DNA of 30,380 nucleotides from a virus (IMGVR_UViG_3300044608_000553:1-30380); one strand, 5' to 3'. Shown: positions 6,996 to 16,281, counted from the first letter of the stretch. Translations and numbers: made by a program. Notes: generated from the letters alone by a model not told the origin.

Positions 6996-8243
6996 ATGGC
7001 TACAAGCAAAGAGATACTTTTCCCATCGGGCGTTAGTCGCCGCCTGTCTTTTCGCCAAAGCGTAGGCAGGCGGGAGAGGTATTTTTGTCCTTGGGCCGTG
7101 AATTGCAGAACGGAAGATTTCCAAGGTCGCCTTCGCGGTGGCTCTTGGGTTCAAGCTGGTGCTTCGACCGTCCCTGCAACCGAAGATCGGTATTTGACCG
7201 ATAGCGCTGGTAATAAGATAACCGACTCAAGCGGCAACAGGATTGTCGTTAGTACAGGTGTTGCGGCTGTTCACAGTGGTGGTACGGTTTACGTGACTCC
7301 AGGTGCTAACGCTCCAAATAGCCATCCTTCGCAGTGCATCTACCGAGATCGCTTCATTCGTCCTTCTGGAAGGGCGATTTTCGCTAGTCGGCAATCAAAC
7401 CATACCGATTGGTCGCTCAGCGCTGATGTCAGCGATTTGATGCGTCCATTCGTCATGCAGTTGTCCGAAGCTGGTGAACTAGGGTCTGATGTGGTTTCGC
7501 TGATTCCACACAAAGATGCCTATTTGCTGGCGGCAACAAGCGGTTCACTATGGGTTGTCCAGGGTGATCCGGTTGCAGACGGAACGCTTCGAAACATCTC
7601 GCGGGAAGTCGGCATGGTCGGTGCAAAGGCTTGGTGCCGTGATCATCTCGATCGATACTACTTCCTTTCGTCGCATGGTCTTTACACGGTGTCGGCTTCT
7701 GGCGACGGCTTGCAGGCGTTGTCCGAGGATGCGATTCCTGAGCATCTGACGAACGTTACGAACGTTAATACGGTGCTCGAGTACGATCACGAATCGAGAG
7801 CCGTTTACATTCACATACCGTCTGCAGCGGTGTCCTGGATGTTTGACACGGAAAGGCAGGAGTTCTGGCCGTTCAAGGTTGGGCACTCAGGATCCTATGT
7901 CGCGATCGGGCCGGTGCTGATGGGAAACGGAAGCACCTATGGAAGACTGATCCAATTGCACGGTATCACCGCCTCTGGTAGTGTGAACGTGACTTGGAGA
8001 GTTATGGTTGCTGACACGGCTGAGCAGGTCAGCATCAATGCCAAGGCGGCTATTGAGGCATTGATTGCAGGGACTACGCCTGCGGCTGTCCACAGTAGCG
8101 GAACTTGGACTGCGGGAGTAAATCACCGTAGCTACCCAAGAGCCAGGGGAAAATACATGATCCTTCTTTTGTCTGCTCCAAGTGGGAATTGGGCATGGGA
8201 AGGTGCAAACGCAGTGGTAGAGCCCTCTGGGGCGTGGAGATAG
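6996..8243 (+). CDS. tail nozzle-like protein (beta-propeller type)
   Basis: This 415-residue protein resembles the nozzle/tail-stabilisation proteins of short-tailed phages (T7 gp12, P22 gp10 and SU10-type nozzle), which close the distal tail. Typical features are an N-terminal RRERYFCPWAVNCRTEDF segment, the SNHTDWSLSADVSDLMRPF strand, and repeated propeller-like strands (VVSLIPHKDAYLLAATSGSLWVVQGDP, then YYFLSSHGLYTVS, then AVSWMFDTERQEFWPF). A short duplicated turn (TDSAGNKITDSSGNRI) sits near residues 68-83. The Shine-Dalgarno site is poor (GGTGA is only 1 nt from the ATG), so translation may be coupled to the upstream gene 8 nt away. Confidence 0.65.
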   Translation: MATSKEILFPSGVSRRLSFRQSVGRRERYFCPWAVNCRTEDFQGRLRGGSWVQAGASTVPATEDRYLTDSAGNKITDSSGNRIVVSTGVAAVHSGGTVYVTPGANAPNSHPSQCIYRDRFIRPSGRAIFASRQSNHTDWSLSADVSDLMRPFVMQLSEAGELGSDVVSLIPHKDAYLLAATSGSLWVVQGDPVADGTLRNISREVGMVGAKAWCRDHLDRYYFLSSHGLYTVSASGDGLQALSEDAIPEHLTNVTNVNTVLEYDHESRAVYIHIPSAAVSWMFDTERQEFWPFKVGHSGSYVAIGPVLMGNGSTYGRLIQLHGITASGSVNVTWRVMVADTAEQVSINAKAAIEALIAGTTPAAVHSSGTWTAGVNHRSYPRARGKYMILLLSAPSGNWAWEGANAVVEPSGAWR

Positions 8244-8245
8244 AC

Positions 8246-10384
8246 ATGCCTGATGTAAGTTTTGCAGATTGGGTGGCTGGTCTTGCGGTAGATACGCTTA
8301 CAGGCCCAGAGAAGATTCCATTGCTCGATGGAACCTCGTCTCGGCACGCCACTGCGGCTTTGCTTGCTGCTTTTGCGGTCGATCAGCTTCACCAAGCATC
8401 GGTGATCACAACCCTCGCCGACACCGATGAGATAGTCGCCTTTCAGTCGGATGTGGAAAAGATCCTTACAGCGCAGAATTTCTTCAATTGGGTGGTCGAT
8501 AAACTCGAAGCGATAGATACAAGCACCACGATTGTCTCGGGCGACAAGTTGGTGTTCAACGATGGGGGGATCCTCAAGCAAATCGACATCGATAACGTCA
8601 AGGCGTTTCTCGACTCCTCGGTGACGGCTCTTGGGGCCGAGATCGCTGGTCTTGCTACGGCTACGCTGGCGGATTCGGATCAGTATGTCGTGGCTCAGTC
8701 GACAACCGCGAAAAAGACTACGTTTTCAGCGATCGCAGCTCGCGTCCACTCTCAATTCCTGGCTTACACGGCTAGCTTGCCGGCCATCGCAACCCTCGCA
8801 GACGGTGACACCTTCTATGCGAGCGACAGTGGTGTAGCGAGCAAGGTTACTGCCTCGACGATTGCCACCTACGTGCAAGGCAAGGTTGGTGCTGATGTTG
8901 TATCTGGTGCCTGGGATACCTACTCGGCGTTGGGGGCGGCAGCAAACGCTACTGATGTGTTCTTGCTCGAGCGAAGCGGTACTGGCAGGACAGCTACGGG
9001 TGCGAATATCGCCTCGTATGTGGTCGGAACGCAAAACAGTGCAGCCAGTGCCGTGGCGGCGGTTGCTGGCGACAGTTTCTTGATATTCCGATCGGGAACC
9101 CAGCTTAAATTGGACGTTGGTCTACTTTCGACTTATGTCCTGGCTTCTGGGTGGTCGGCTACAAGCGGGAATCCAGTCGCTACTGGCGACAAGGTGATCA
9201 TTGGTCGCGGCGGAGTTACCTACAGTGTCACAGTGGATCAACTCAAGACGTTTGTCAGCGCGGGTGTTCAGGCTGGCGTTTTGGATCTCACAGGTCTTTC
9301 CTCTGCTTCTCTTGCATCTGGATCGCTTTTCCTGGTTGGGGATAGCACGACACCTAAGAAAGCGACATTGGCAGAGCTCGAAACGAAGCTTTGGACGGAC
9401 TACCAAACTTACGTCTCTGGTTTGACGGCACTCACAACGCTCGAGGACGCTGACACGTTTTACGTGATCGAAGGGACTACACCAAAGAAGATTACTGGCG
9501 CAAACATCGCCTCCTACATCGAAACTGAGATGTGGGACAAAGCTGACGCAAGTCCTGCGGTTCAAGCTGGTGACGACCTTTGGATGCGAAGATCGGCGAC
9601 AAGCTACAAATTGGACGTTGGGGCTCTGGCTACCTACGTGGCTGGTATTGTGACTAGCAGTATTGATGTTGGTAGTTTGAGCAGCGCGTCTCTTTCCGAC
9701 AGTGATCTGTTCCTTGTTGACGAAGGGGCGACAAACACAAAGGTGACGCTCGCAAACCTTCGATCGCACTTTTGGTCGGAGTTTTTAACATACGTCAACG
9801 GTCTTACTGGTGCGGTTTCAGCGGCAGACACAGATGTCTTGTATCTGATCAATGGAGTTGCTCCGCTAAAGCTTACGGTAGGAGATCTGTGGGACACTCG
9901 ATTCCTAACTGACGCAAAGGCTATAAAGCTCGACGACTTTGCGACTCCAGACGACAACACAGACCTAAACGCAACATCAGCCTGTCACGGATTGCTTCCG
10001 AAGTTGAGCAATAACACAAGGCAATTCATGCGTGGAGACGGTACGTGGGCTCCATACGCTAGCGTTACGGCTGTCTCTACGGCTTCCACTGGAAGTACGC
10101 ACCTGGACGCTGCGGCGCTGTCTGCTACCAACACGACGTTTATCACCTCTGACAGTGCGGCTAAGGGTGTCAAACTCCCAACGGGTGCGGCTGGCGACAT
10201 CATGGAGGTGATCAACAACAGTGCGATCACTGCAAAGCTATACCCAGCATTAAACGGTGCGATCAATGGGCTTGCGACCAATGCGGCAGTAGTGATACCA
10301 GCCAGCAAGGGTGTGAGGTGTTTCTGCTCTGCGGCAGACACATGGACGGTCTTTGACATGACAGCTCGGGCAACCACTGCTTAA
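8246..10384 (+). CDS. repeat-built tail fibre
   Basis: The start at ATG 8246, two nt after the previous stop with GGAG at 8236-8239, gives 712 residues. An in-frame ATG at 8189 lies inside the nozzle gene and is not supported. After an N-terminal attachment region (SFADWVAGLAVDTLTGPEKIPLLDG) come about 12 degenerate repeats of roughly 40-47 residues. Their pattern is a TLADSDxFxV strand, a TTPKK-like turn, then an I/V-rich helix ending in SYV or TYV. The C-terminus has a fibre-like HGLLPKLSNNTRQFMRGDGTWAP motif and a beta tip domain. This architecture fits a trimeric fibre for receptor binding. Sequence drift between repeats suggests selection for length with variable surface. Confidence 0.7.
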   Translation: MPDVSFADWVAGLAVDTLTGPEKIPLLDGTSSRHATAALLAAFAVDQLHQASVITTLADTDEIVAFQSDVEKILTAQNFFNWVVDKLEAIDTSTTIVSGDKLVFNDGGILKQIDIDNVKAFLDSSVTALGAEIAGLATATLADSDQYVVAQSTTAKKTTFSAIAARVHSQFLAYTASLPAIATLADGDTFYASDSGVASKVTASTIATYVQGKVGADVVSGAWDTYSALGAAANATDVFLLERSGTGRTATGANIASYVVGTQNSAASAVAAVAGDSFLIFRSGTQLKLDVGLLSTYVLASGWSATSGNPVATGDKVIIGRGGVTYSVTVDQLKTFVSAGVQAGVLDLTGLSSASLASGSLFLVGDSTTPKKATLAELETKLWTDYQTYVSGLTALTTLEDADTFYVIEGTTPKKITGANIASYIETEMWDKADASPAVQAGDDLWMRRSATSYKLDVGALATYVAGIVTSSIDVGSLSSASLSDSDLFLVDEGATNTKVTLANLRSHFWSEFLTYVNGLTGAVSAADTDVLYLINGVAPLKLTVGDLWDTRFLTDAKAIKLDDFATPDDNTDLNATSACHGLLPKLSNNTRQFMRGDGTWAPYASVTAVSTASTGSTHLDAAALSATNTTFITSDSAAKGVKLPTGAAGDIMEVINNSAITAKLYPALNGAINGLATNAAVVIPASKGVRCFCSAADTWTVFDMTARATTA
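8399..9906 (+). repeat. about 12 tandem degenerate coding repeats in the fibre
   Basis: Each unit reads approximately (A/T)xLADxDxFxVxxxxTxKKxTxxxIAxYV. Well-kept units include ATLADSDQYVVAQSTTAKKT, ATLADGDTFYASDSGVASKV, TTLEDADTFYVIEGTTPKKI and ASLSDSDLFLVDEGATNTKV. Spacing alternates around 40 to 47 residues. Only the protein pattern is kept, so the duplications are old. Confidence 0.7.
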
Positions 10385-10399
10385 CGAAAGGGTTTAATC

Positions 10400-12412
10400 G
10401 TGTCGACAGAAAACGACGTTAACAAAGTACCGGAGATTAACCCAAATCAAACTCTGCCTCTCGTTGTGCCGAGAGTCGTAAACCCTTTCGTCTCGATTGC
10501 GCAATGGTTTGCAACTCAAACAATCACCGACGTTCCAGAAAACGTCATGGGGTGGCTTGTTGCCCAGGGTTTTGAGATTACCAATATCCGTCAGGACAAC
10601 ACCACTGTCCCTCCGACTAACTATTTTTCAGTTAAAAAGGAGGGTCTTACTCCATCTGGTGTTTTGCTGAGTTTGTGCAATTCATTCACGCTCGAAGCGA
10701 ATAACGCCAGGACGGCAAATCAGATACGTTACAACGATGTTTTGGCAAGCATGACAAACATGGTGGATAGCTCCCATCAGCAGTTTGATGCACAAATTGA
10801 CGAGCAGAACGCACAGTCTGGGGTGTTTCTGGCAGATCTCGACGAGTACATGAACGCGATCGAGACGATGATCGCAGACAATCAGGCTCAGGTTGTCATT
10901 GATGCAAACAACGCCAAGATTGCCCTGGATGAAATGCTTACGCGGCTTGGCGACCTGGAAACCAATGCCAGCGACAACGCTGCGGATATCGAGGCTCTTT
11001 TCGCTGAGCAAAGCACAAATCTTGCGACTTATGTCAACAACTACAACAGCAGGCTTGCTGAGTTGGATCAAAACTTCGCGGCTTACCTGGGTGATGTGCT
11101 TTCGAAGATTTCTTCTCTCGACAGCACCCTGGATAACCACATAGCAGAATACGATCAAGCGTTTGCGATACTTTCCGGCAATTACACGGCGCATGCAGCA
11201 AGCATCGATGTGCAGTTGGCTAAGGTTTCGTCGGATGTTGATGTCTATGTAGATCAGGTTGAAGCGATACTTGTGCAGCTTGAGGACGATTACCAAAAAG
11301 TTGCACTGGATCTCGAGCAAGCAAACAACGGTTTTGGTAGCACGCTGTCTCAGTATGCTGGTGATTACAACGCAATCCTGAGTCTACTAGAAACCGATTA
11401 CGCCACTCACGCTCAACTAGCAAGAAGCTTCTTGACCAATCTCGGGCAGACCGACTTGGCAAGAATAAACGAGCAGTTTGCTTCAAGCCTTTCGTCTCAA
11501 TTGCAGATGCTTGTAAGCAGGGGTTTGTCCATGGCGACAATGCCTGTTGATGTCACCGCAAGGAACCAGAGGGATAAGGATGAGCAGATTCAAATCCTCA
11601 ACGACCGATTGAATCGCGAGAAGCTTGACAACCAGCACCGACTGTACGAACAACAGGTTGCCATGCGAGCAAGGAAACTTGATGGAGTGGACAGGCTCCA
11701 CGCCGTTCGTCAGGAAGTGCTACGCTACCAAGCTACTTTCGTCAACAACATCTACTCGCTTCGAACCGATGCGACCAACAGGATCTTGGCGGGAAGGCAG
11801 GGTGTTTTTGCCGCCAAAGACGCAAACAACAAATACGGGATCGAGGTAAGTTCCAATCTCTACGGTAAGTTGCAGGATGTTAGGCAAAGAACGATCGACT
11901 CAATCGATCGCATTTATCAACTTCGAGACGTTTTCGCCAAATGGGACACCGAGGAAGCCAACAGGCGTTACGAAAGGATTCAGCAGATCGAAGCGCAATT
12001 CCTGGAAAGCACCCAGCGTCAGTATGTTGCTTCGCAGGATGTCACAAAGACTGAAATGGCTGAGAAGCACACGCTACTCGGGCAAATTCAGAACGCCTTG
12101 ACCGCCTTGATGAGTGGCAAGGAGCGATACGCTGTACTTCTCATGCAAAACGCCAACGCTCTTGCCGAACACAAGCACAGAGCGATTGCCGAGATGGTCA
12201 ACACCAAGGTTCAGCGTCTCGAAGGGTGGAAGTCGGTGGCTGCCGAAAACATGCGGCTTATGACATACCAGCTCGACGAGAGAAACAAGCTGCTCATGGC
12301 TGTTTATGCGTTTGTCGAACGACGCGAGGATATCGGGCCTCAGTGGAACGACATGGCGAAGATGATCGCCGGTCTTGGCGACAGTGGTGGAGGCTGGCTA
12401 ACGCCGAACTAA
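10400..12412 (+). CDS. long coiled-coil virion protein
   Basis: This 670-residue protein starts at GTG 10400 with AAAGGG at 10388-10393. Residues 1-110 form a compact domain (NPFVSIAQWFATQTITDVPENV). After this almost the whole chain is helical with heptad-like repeats: acidic Asn/Asp/Gln-rich coils (about 120-345), then basic Arg/Gln-rich coils (about 375-640, such as RYERIQQIEAQFLESTQRQY). Few Gly/Pro breaks occur until the Gly-rich end (GDSGGGWLTPN). A rod or stalk of the tail, or a protein lining the ejection path, are both possible. It follows the fibre gene directly and precedes the Cys-rich genes. No enzymatic motif is present. Confidence 0.6.
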   Translation: MSTENDVNKVPEINPNQTLPLVVPRVVNPFVSIAQWFATQTITDVPENVMGWLVAQGFEITNIRQDNTTVPPTNYFSVKKEGLTPSGVLLSLCNSFTLEANNARTANQIRYNDVLASMTNMVDSSHQQFDAQIDEQNAQSGVFLADLDEYMNAIETMIADNQAQVVIDANNAKIALDEMLTRLGDLETNASDNAADIEALFAEQSTNLATYVNNYNSRLAELDQNFAAYLGDVLSKISSLDSTLDNHIAEYDQAFAILSGNYTAHAASIDVQLAKVSSDVDVYVDQVEAILVQLEDDYQKVALDLEQANNGFGSTLSQYAGDYNAILSLLETDYATHAQLARSFLTNLGQTDLARINEQFASSLSSQLQMLVSRGLSMATMPVDVTARNQRDKDEQIQILNDRLNREKLDNQHRLYEQQVAMRARKLDGVDRLHAVRQEVLRYQATFVNNIYSLRTDATNRILAGRQGVFAAKDANNKYGIEVSSNLYGKLQDVRQRTIDSIDRIYQLRDVFAKWDTEEANRRYERIQQIEAQFLESTQRQYVASQDVTKTEMAEKHTLLGQIQNALTALMSGKERYAVLLMQNANALAEHKHRAIAEMVNTKVQRLEGWKSVAAENMRLMTYQLDERNKLLMAVYAFVERREDIGPQWNDMAKMIAGLGDSGGGWLTPN

Positions 12413-12413
12413 G

Positions 12414-13199
12414 ATGTTTCGTAAGAAGCGCCGTCCAACTCCAGGTTTTCAGATCCCCTCGCCGTTCAATGCGATGCGTGGTGATCATGACGACTTGCAG
12501 TTGCACGGAGAGTGGCCTTATTGCGCAATGGTTCAGATTGCATGCGAGGACAAATACGAGAACCATGTCGTATGTCGTGGATTTGACCCGAGAATACTCA
12601 AGTTCATTGATTACGCAGAAAACAATTCCGAGAAGCCTGGGATTTCAGTAGCAAAGCCGTTTGGATGTAGAGTCACCGAGGGTGGTGCGAAGCGATATCG
12701 CATTGGGGAAGTGTTTCCAGCGTTTTTGCCAACGCAGGGAATTGCAGATGTTGATGTGCATTATGTCCCCCCGTCTCCGATTGAGGTTAAATGGAGAGTA
12801 GGGCAAAACTCAGGTGTCGTTGACGCATCCCCTTATGGCGGTCATCCGAAATGCCTCGAGGACGAGATATCGATACTACTGGATCACAATGGAAAAGTGA
12901 TCAACTGGATGCTAGTCCATACAGAAACTAAGCTATTCCAATTTCAGTCACAAGAGGATTTTGACACTGGAGAAGGGAAATGCTCAGCTTGCGTGCGTCA
13001 AATGACAGGCAAGTGGCCGCACCTAGCAGACATATACGACCCGACTGGCGCATCGGATGAAATGGTGGCTGGCACGAAAGGCTTGGTTTTATTCCAAGAG
13101 GGTAAGTATTGGATAATTGATGCCAAGTGTGATCCGGATGAAATTCTTCCGTGCGAGTGCGAACCAGAAGGGGAGGATGATTGTGAGTGCAAAGAATAG
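12414..13199 (+). CDS. cysteine-rich probable virion protein
   Basis: This 261-residue protein begins one nt after the previous stop. It starts with a basic segment (MFRKKRRPTPGFQIPSPFNA) and has 12 cysteines, including CSAC near residue 190 and a terminal acidic PCECEP...DCECKE tail. The middle is beta-rich (VDVHYVPPSPIEVKWRVG). No known family is recognised. Its neighbour downstream is also Cys-rich, and the third gene of this group carries a thiol-oxidase-like module, so disulfide or metal binding is plausible. It may be an appendage tip or spike component. Confidence 0.6.
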   Translation: MFRKKRRPTPGFQIPSPFNAMRGDHDDLQLHGEWPYCAMVQIACEDKYENHVVCRGFDPRILKFIDYAENNSEKPGISVAKPFGCRVTEGGAKRYRIGEVFPAFLPTQGIADVDVHYVPPSPIEVKWRVGQNSGVVDASPYGGHPKCLEDEISILLDHNGKVINWMLVHTETKLFQFQSQEDFDTGEGKCSACVRQMTGKWPHLADIYDPTGASDEMVAGTKGLVLFQEGKYWIIDAKCDPDEILPCECEPEGEDDCECKE

Positions 13200-13215
13200 G
13201 CTGTCGAGGTACTAG

Positions 13216-14439
13216 GTGTCACGAAGATGCTGTTGCGTTGAATGCCTGATATTCTCGGATGATTTCACGAGAGACGAGCCGGGAACTCCTCTAGGGAAGC
13301 GAGTGTCAGCCCCTTTTTCTGGTAAAGGCTGGTGCGACAACCCAGGCGACTATTACACGGTTGATGTGCCGACTTGGAGAGCTCGCTGCGAGGTGCCAGA
13401 CGCGATAGCTGTGTGTAGCGTGAAGCACCCAGACGAAGTTGGGTCGATGTACGTGTCGATCGTCACGCAAGAGGAAGAACCAAGAGCATACTCTGAGTAT
13501 TCCAGCGGTCAGAAGTGGCGACTTTACCTGAATGTCGTAAAGACCGACTCTGGCGATCCTGTTGTGTGCGAGCCGACATCCTACTATTTCGCAGAGTATG
13601 AGAGGCTCGGTGGTGTTTTTGGCGGATCTCCCGACCCAATCGATCGAAGTTGGATAAGGCTTGGTATCGGAAGCGGCGGGAACGAGACGATACTAAAGGA
13701 GTTGCAGATATTTTCAGAGACAGGAACGTCTAGGAGGTTCTACGCAGCGATCGACGAGGATAGTTTCTGCGCTGGAGTGGAGGACTCGATACTCGGATCC
13801 ATATCAATGAAGTCTCAAGGTTTATTTGAAAACGGCTGGTATAGCGGCTTTGGCATGAGCGAAGAAGACATGCTGGCTGACGACTTTGAGTTTTACAGGC
13901 ACTACAACAGCAATCCGCCCAAGACCAGGGATTTGAATTGCCCTCGGTGCGGCTTGTGTCTTTGCGACGACAACACGACATACGGAACTGACGACGGAAT
14001 AGAACTTCCGCCAGTGATGAACGTTTGCATTTGGCCCGAACCTGAAGGTTGCGCAAGACTAGAAGAGCTTGAGCCGTGTTGCTTCGAGATCGAGTATGAT
14101 CGAGTGGATGACACATGGAAGCACGAAGGGACTCAGTGTTGCGGGTTTTTTGTCGTGCAGTTCAGTTGTGTTGTCGGAGAGGGCAATGAAAAGTATGTCT
14201 TGGCAAACACTGGTGGTTGCACGGAGAGTGGTGAAGGCCCAAGCACTCGGTACGCAACTGACTACAACTGCTCGAGCGAAACCGGAGAGGCTTGTTTTTT
14301 GTTCGGGCCGTATTTGATTGCAGATAGCGATTTGGCTTGTTTTTGTCGCAATGTCTATTTTGGTACAGGATCTTGCGAATACTACATCACGGTGAGTTCT
14401 GATGACTGCTGTTCAAGAAAAGACTGTAGGGAGTTGTAA
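13216..14439 (+). CDS. cysteine-rich virion protein with CCCxxC start
   Basis: This 407-residue protein starts at GTG 13216 with GAGGT at 13206-13210. It has 29 cysteines. The N-terminus MSRRCCCVECLIFSDDFTR resembles a group of proteins known to me from planctomycete phages and prophages, in which a CCC-x2-C leader precedes a concanavalin-like beta domain. Here residues 12-215 fit such a jelly-roll (SMYVSIVTQEEE, WRLYLNVVK, RFYAAIDED, GLFENGWYSGFGM). After about residue 235 there is a dense Cys region (CPRCGLCLCDD, EPCCFEIEYD, TQCCGFF, LACFCRN, DDCCSRKDC). It is probably stabilised by disulfides or zinc and could bind host surface glycans. Its 3' end overlaps the glycosyltransferase start by 38 nt. 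Confidence 0.65.
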   Translation: MSRRCCCVECLIFSDDFTRDEPGTPLGKRVSAPFSGKGWCDNPGDYYTVDVPTWRARCEVPDAIAVCSVKHPDEVGSMYVSIVTQEEEPRAYSEYSSGQKWRLYLNVVKTDSGDPVVCEPTSYYFAEYERLGGVFGGSPDPIDRSWIRLGIGSGGNETILKELQIFSETGTSRRFYAAIDEDSFCAGVEDSILGSISMKSQGLFENGWYSGFGMSEEDMLADDFEFYRHYNSNPPKTRDLNCPRCGLCLCDDNTTYGTDDGIELPPVMNVCIWPEPEGCARLEELEPCCFEIEYDRVDDTWKHEGTQCCGFFVVQFSCVVGEGNEKYVLANTGGCTESGEGPSTRYATDYNCSSETGEACFLFGPYLIADSDLACFCRNVYFGTGSCEYYITVSSDDCCSRKDCREL

Positions 14440-16234
14440 ATGTCCGCATTGCGATCAGTATTGCTCGAATGACATCCGACCCTATGTCTGCTCGTGCGGT
14501 GCCGTTTTTGGAAAGAATGGGTGGATTACGACCATTACCGTAAAGCGAAGCAATAGTAAAAACTTGCACGACTACCATACAAAAAAAGCTTTGGACGGTC
14601 GAAAGGCTTGGTCGAAGCTGCATCGGATCGATCATGGAACGCCTGAACTGTTTGAAGATTTCAAAAAGTACATGCCCAACGGGTGCGAGTGCAAGAAGAA
14701 GGTTGATGCGATACTCAAGAAGATTCCGCCTCGCTACGGATCACCAGAGGAGTGGTTTGAGTTTACAGTCGAGTTTCACAACGAGGTGAACCTAACGCTT
14801 GACAAGCCTACCGTATCGCTGGATCGAGCCTACATGCTTTGGCGCAATCGAAGACCTAGCACCGGAAAGACCCGAGCTGTCATCACGGTGGCAAACGGCG
14901 TGGAGTTTTCGCAGATACTTGCTACCACCAGATCGCACATGCAGGCTTATGCTGACAGGGTAAACGCCGATCTGATCGACCTGGACAACGACACTGAGAC
15001 TTGGGGGCCGATGGAGAAATTCAGGGTTTACGAGTTTGCTAAGCAGTACGATGAGGTGATGTTTGTTGATGCCGACTGCATCATCACGGAAAACTGTCCA
15101 GACTTATTCAGTATGTTCAAAGGCGATGTTGCGATCCATGACGATTACGGTGTTTTGAGATCCCCGTCGATCATCAATGAAGAGCGCAAGAGAGTGTCCA
15201 GGCTGTCCGGAGTGGATATTCCGATACTGGAGACGGCCTTCAACACTGGCGTGGTGATCACTCGCGGAGAGGCAAAGCACATTTGGATACGACCGACTGT
15301 TGAAATAGGAACGTCTCGCTTCGCCGAGCAGGTTTGGATTGAAGGTCACATCAACCGCAACAACTTCCGCGTTGATGCGCTTCCGCACCAAGCCAATTGG
15401 CAGTATTGGTACGGAAAGCACAGCCAGCCAATAACGCCATTTGAGGATGGTGTTCGTGGCGCATGGATAGTACACGCCTCAGCCAGCACGCAAAAGCTTT
15501 CGACGATTAAGAGGGTTTCCGACCATCTTTCGATCAAGAATCCTCAGCCTCCGATAAGCGGACTTACTGCCGTGACATCATTGTCGCTTCTGCCGCATCA
15601 CATCAAGGTTCAAGAGCGATGTTTGCAGTCTTGGGTGGATATGGGATTGAGGATTGTTGCTGGAAACTCTGAGAGAGACATTGCTCAGTTGCGGGAGATC
15701 TATCCGTATGTCGATTTTGTTCCATGCCGACAGTCTGACTCTTACGATCGACCGACTACGAGGATTTACGATCTTTTGCATGTTGTGTCCGGAGCGTTTT
15801 TACTGATAAATTCAGACATTGAGATGCACGGATCGCAGTCGATACTGCTCGACGCGTTAAAATCCAGGGAAAGACTGATAGGACTTCGGCACAATTACGA
15901 TCACGGGATATTTGAAACAAACATCGAAAGATGGGGAATTGATGCGTTTTTATTGTACCCAGAGGATGTAGAATCATTCCCAGACCTTGATTTTGCGATT
16001 GGGCAGACAATGTGGGATTGGTGGGTTCCTATTCACTTAGAGAGCATAAAAGCCAAAATACGTTGGATTGGCGAGCCGTTTTTCTTCCATAAGTCGCACC
16101 CAGTTCACTGGAAGCAGGAATCCCTGCAAATTGGCAGGGAAATGCTGCATCAGCAGTACAAAGTTCCAGTTGAGCACCCGTATTGGGAGTCCTGGAGGAA
16201 AGACAGGCCGTTTAGCGACGGGGTTGCGATTTAG
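14402..16234 (+). CDS. two-domain glycosyltransferase with zinc ribbon and Erv/ALR-like N-terminal module
   Basis: This 610-residue protein has GGTGAG at 14391-14396, 5 nt before ATG 14402. Residues 12-33 form a zinc-ribbon-like knuckle (C12xC14xxC17, C30xC32). Residues 66-147 match the Erv/ALR-like helical pattern: W70xxLH74, PNGC95EC97, then PP, WFEFTVEFH126NEVN130 and LDKP. The usual CxxC is replaced by CxC. Residues 158-345 look like a GT-A glycosyltransferase (VITVANGVEFSQI start, EVMFVDADC with the DAD motif at 223-225 for metal-nucleotide sugar binding, then NTGVVITRG). A second GT-A-like domain spans about 395-600 with SDIE at 471-474 and a late FFFHKSHPVHW. It probably glycosylates virion or host-surface targets. 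Substrates are unknown. Confidence 0.75.
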   Translation: MTAVQEKTVGSCKCPHCDQYCSNDIRPYVCSCGAVFGKNGWITTITVKRSNSKNLHDYHTKKALDGRKAWSKLHRIDHGTPELFEDFKKYMPNGCECKKKVDAILKKIPPRYGSPEEWFEFTVEFHNEVNLTLDKPTVSLDRAYMLWRNRRPSTGKTRAVITVANGVEFSQILATTRSHMQAYADRVNADLIDLDNDTETWGPMEKFRVYEFAKQYDEVMFVDADCIITENCPDLFSMFKGDVAIHDDYGVLRSPSIINEERKRVSRLSGVDIPILETAFNTGVVITRGEAKHIWIRPTVEIGTSRFAEQVWIEGHINRNNFRVDALPHQANWQYWYGKHSQPITPFEDGVRGAWIVHASASTQKLSTIKRVSDHLSIKNPQPPISGLTAVTSLSLLPHHIKVQERCLQSWVDMGLRIVAGNSERDIAQLREIYPYVDFVPCRQSDSYDRPTTRIYDLLHVVSGAFLLINSDIEMHGSQSILLDALKSRERLIGLRHNYDHGIFETNIERWGIDAFLLYPEDVESFPDLDFAIGQTMWDWWVPIHLESIKAKIRWIGEPFFFHKSHPVHWKQESLQIGREMLHQQYKVPVEHPYWESWRKDRPFSDGVAI

Positions 16235-16281
16235 GTGGTAAGTCTCTAAAAAGACAATGTAAATCAAAGGAGTTTTGCGAA

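Noticed and set aside
8189-8245. Upstream in-frame start for the tail fibre
   Set aside because: It lies inside the nozzle gene in another frame. ATG 8246 has GGAG at the right distance and begins right after the nozzle stop.
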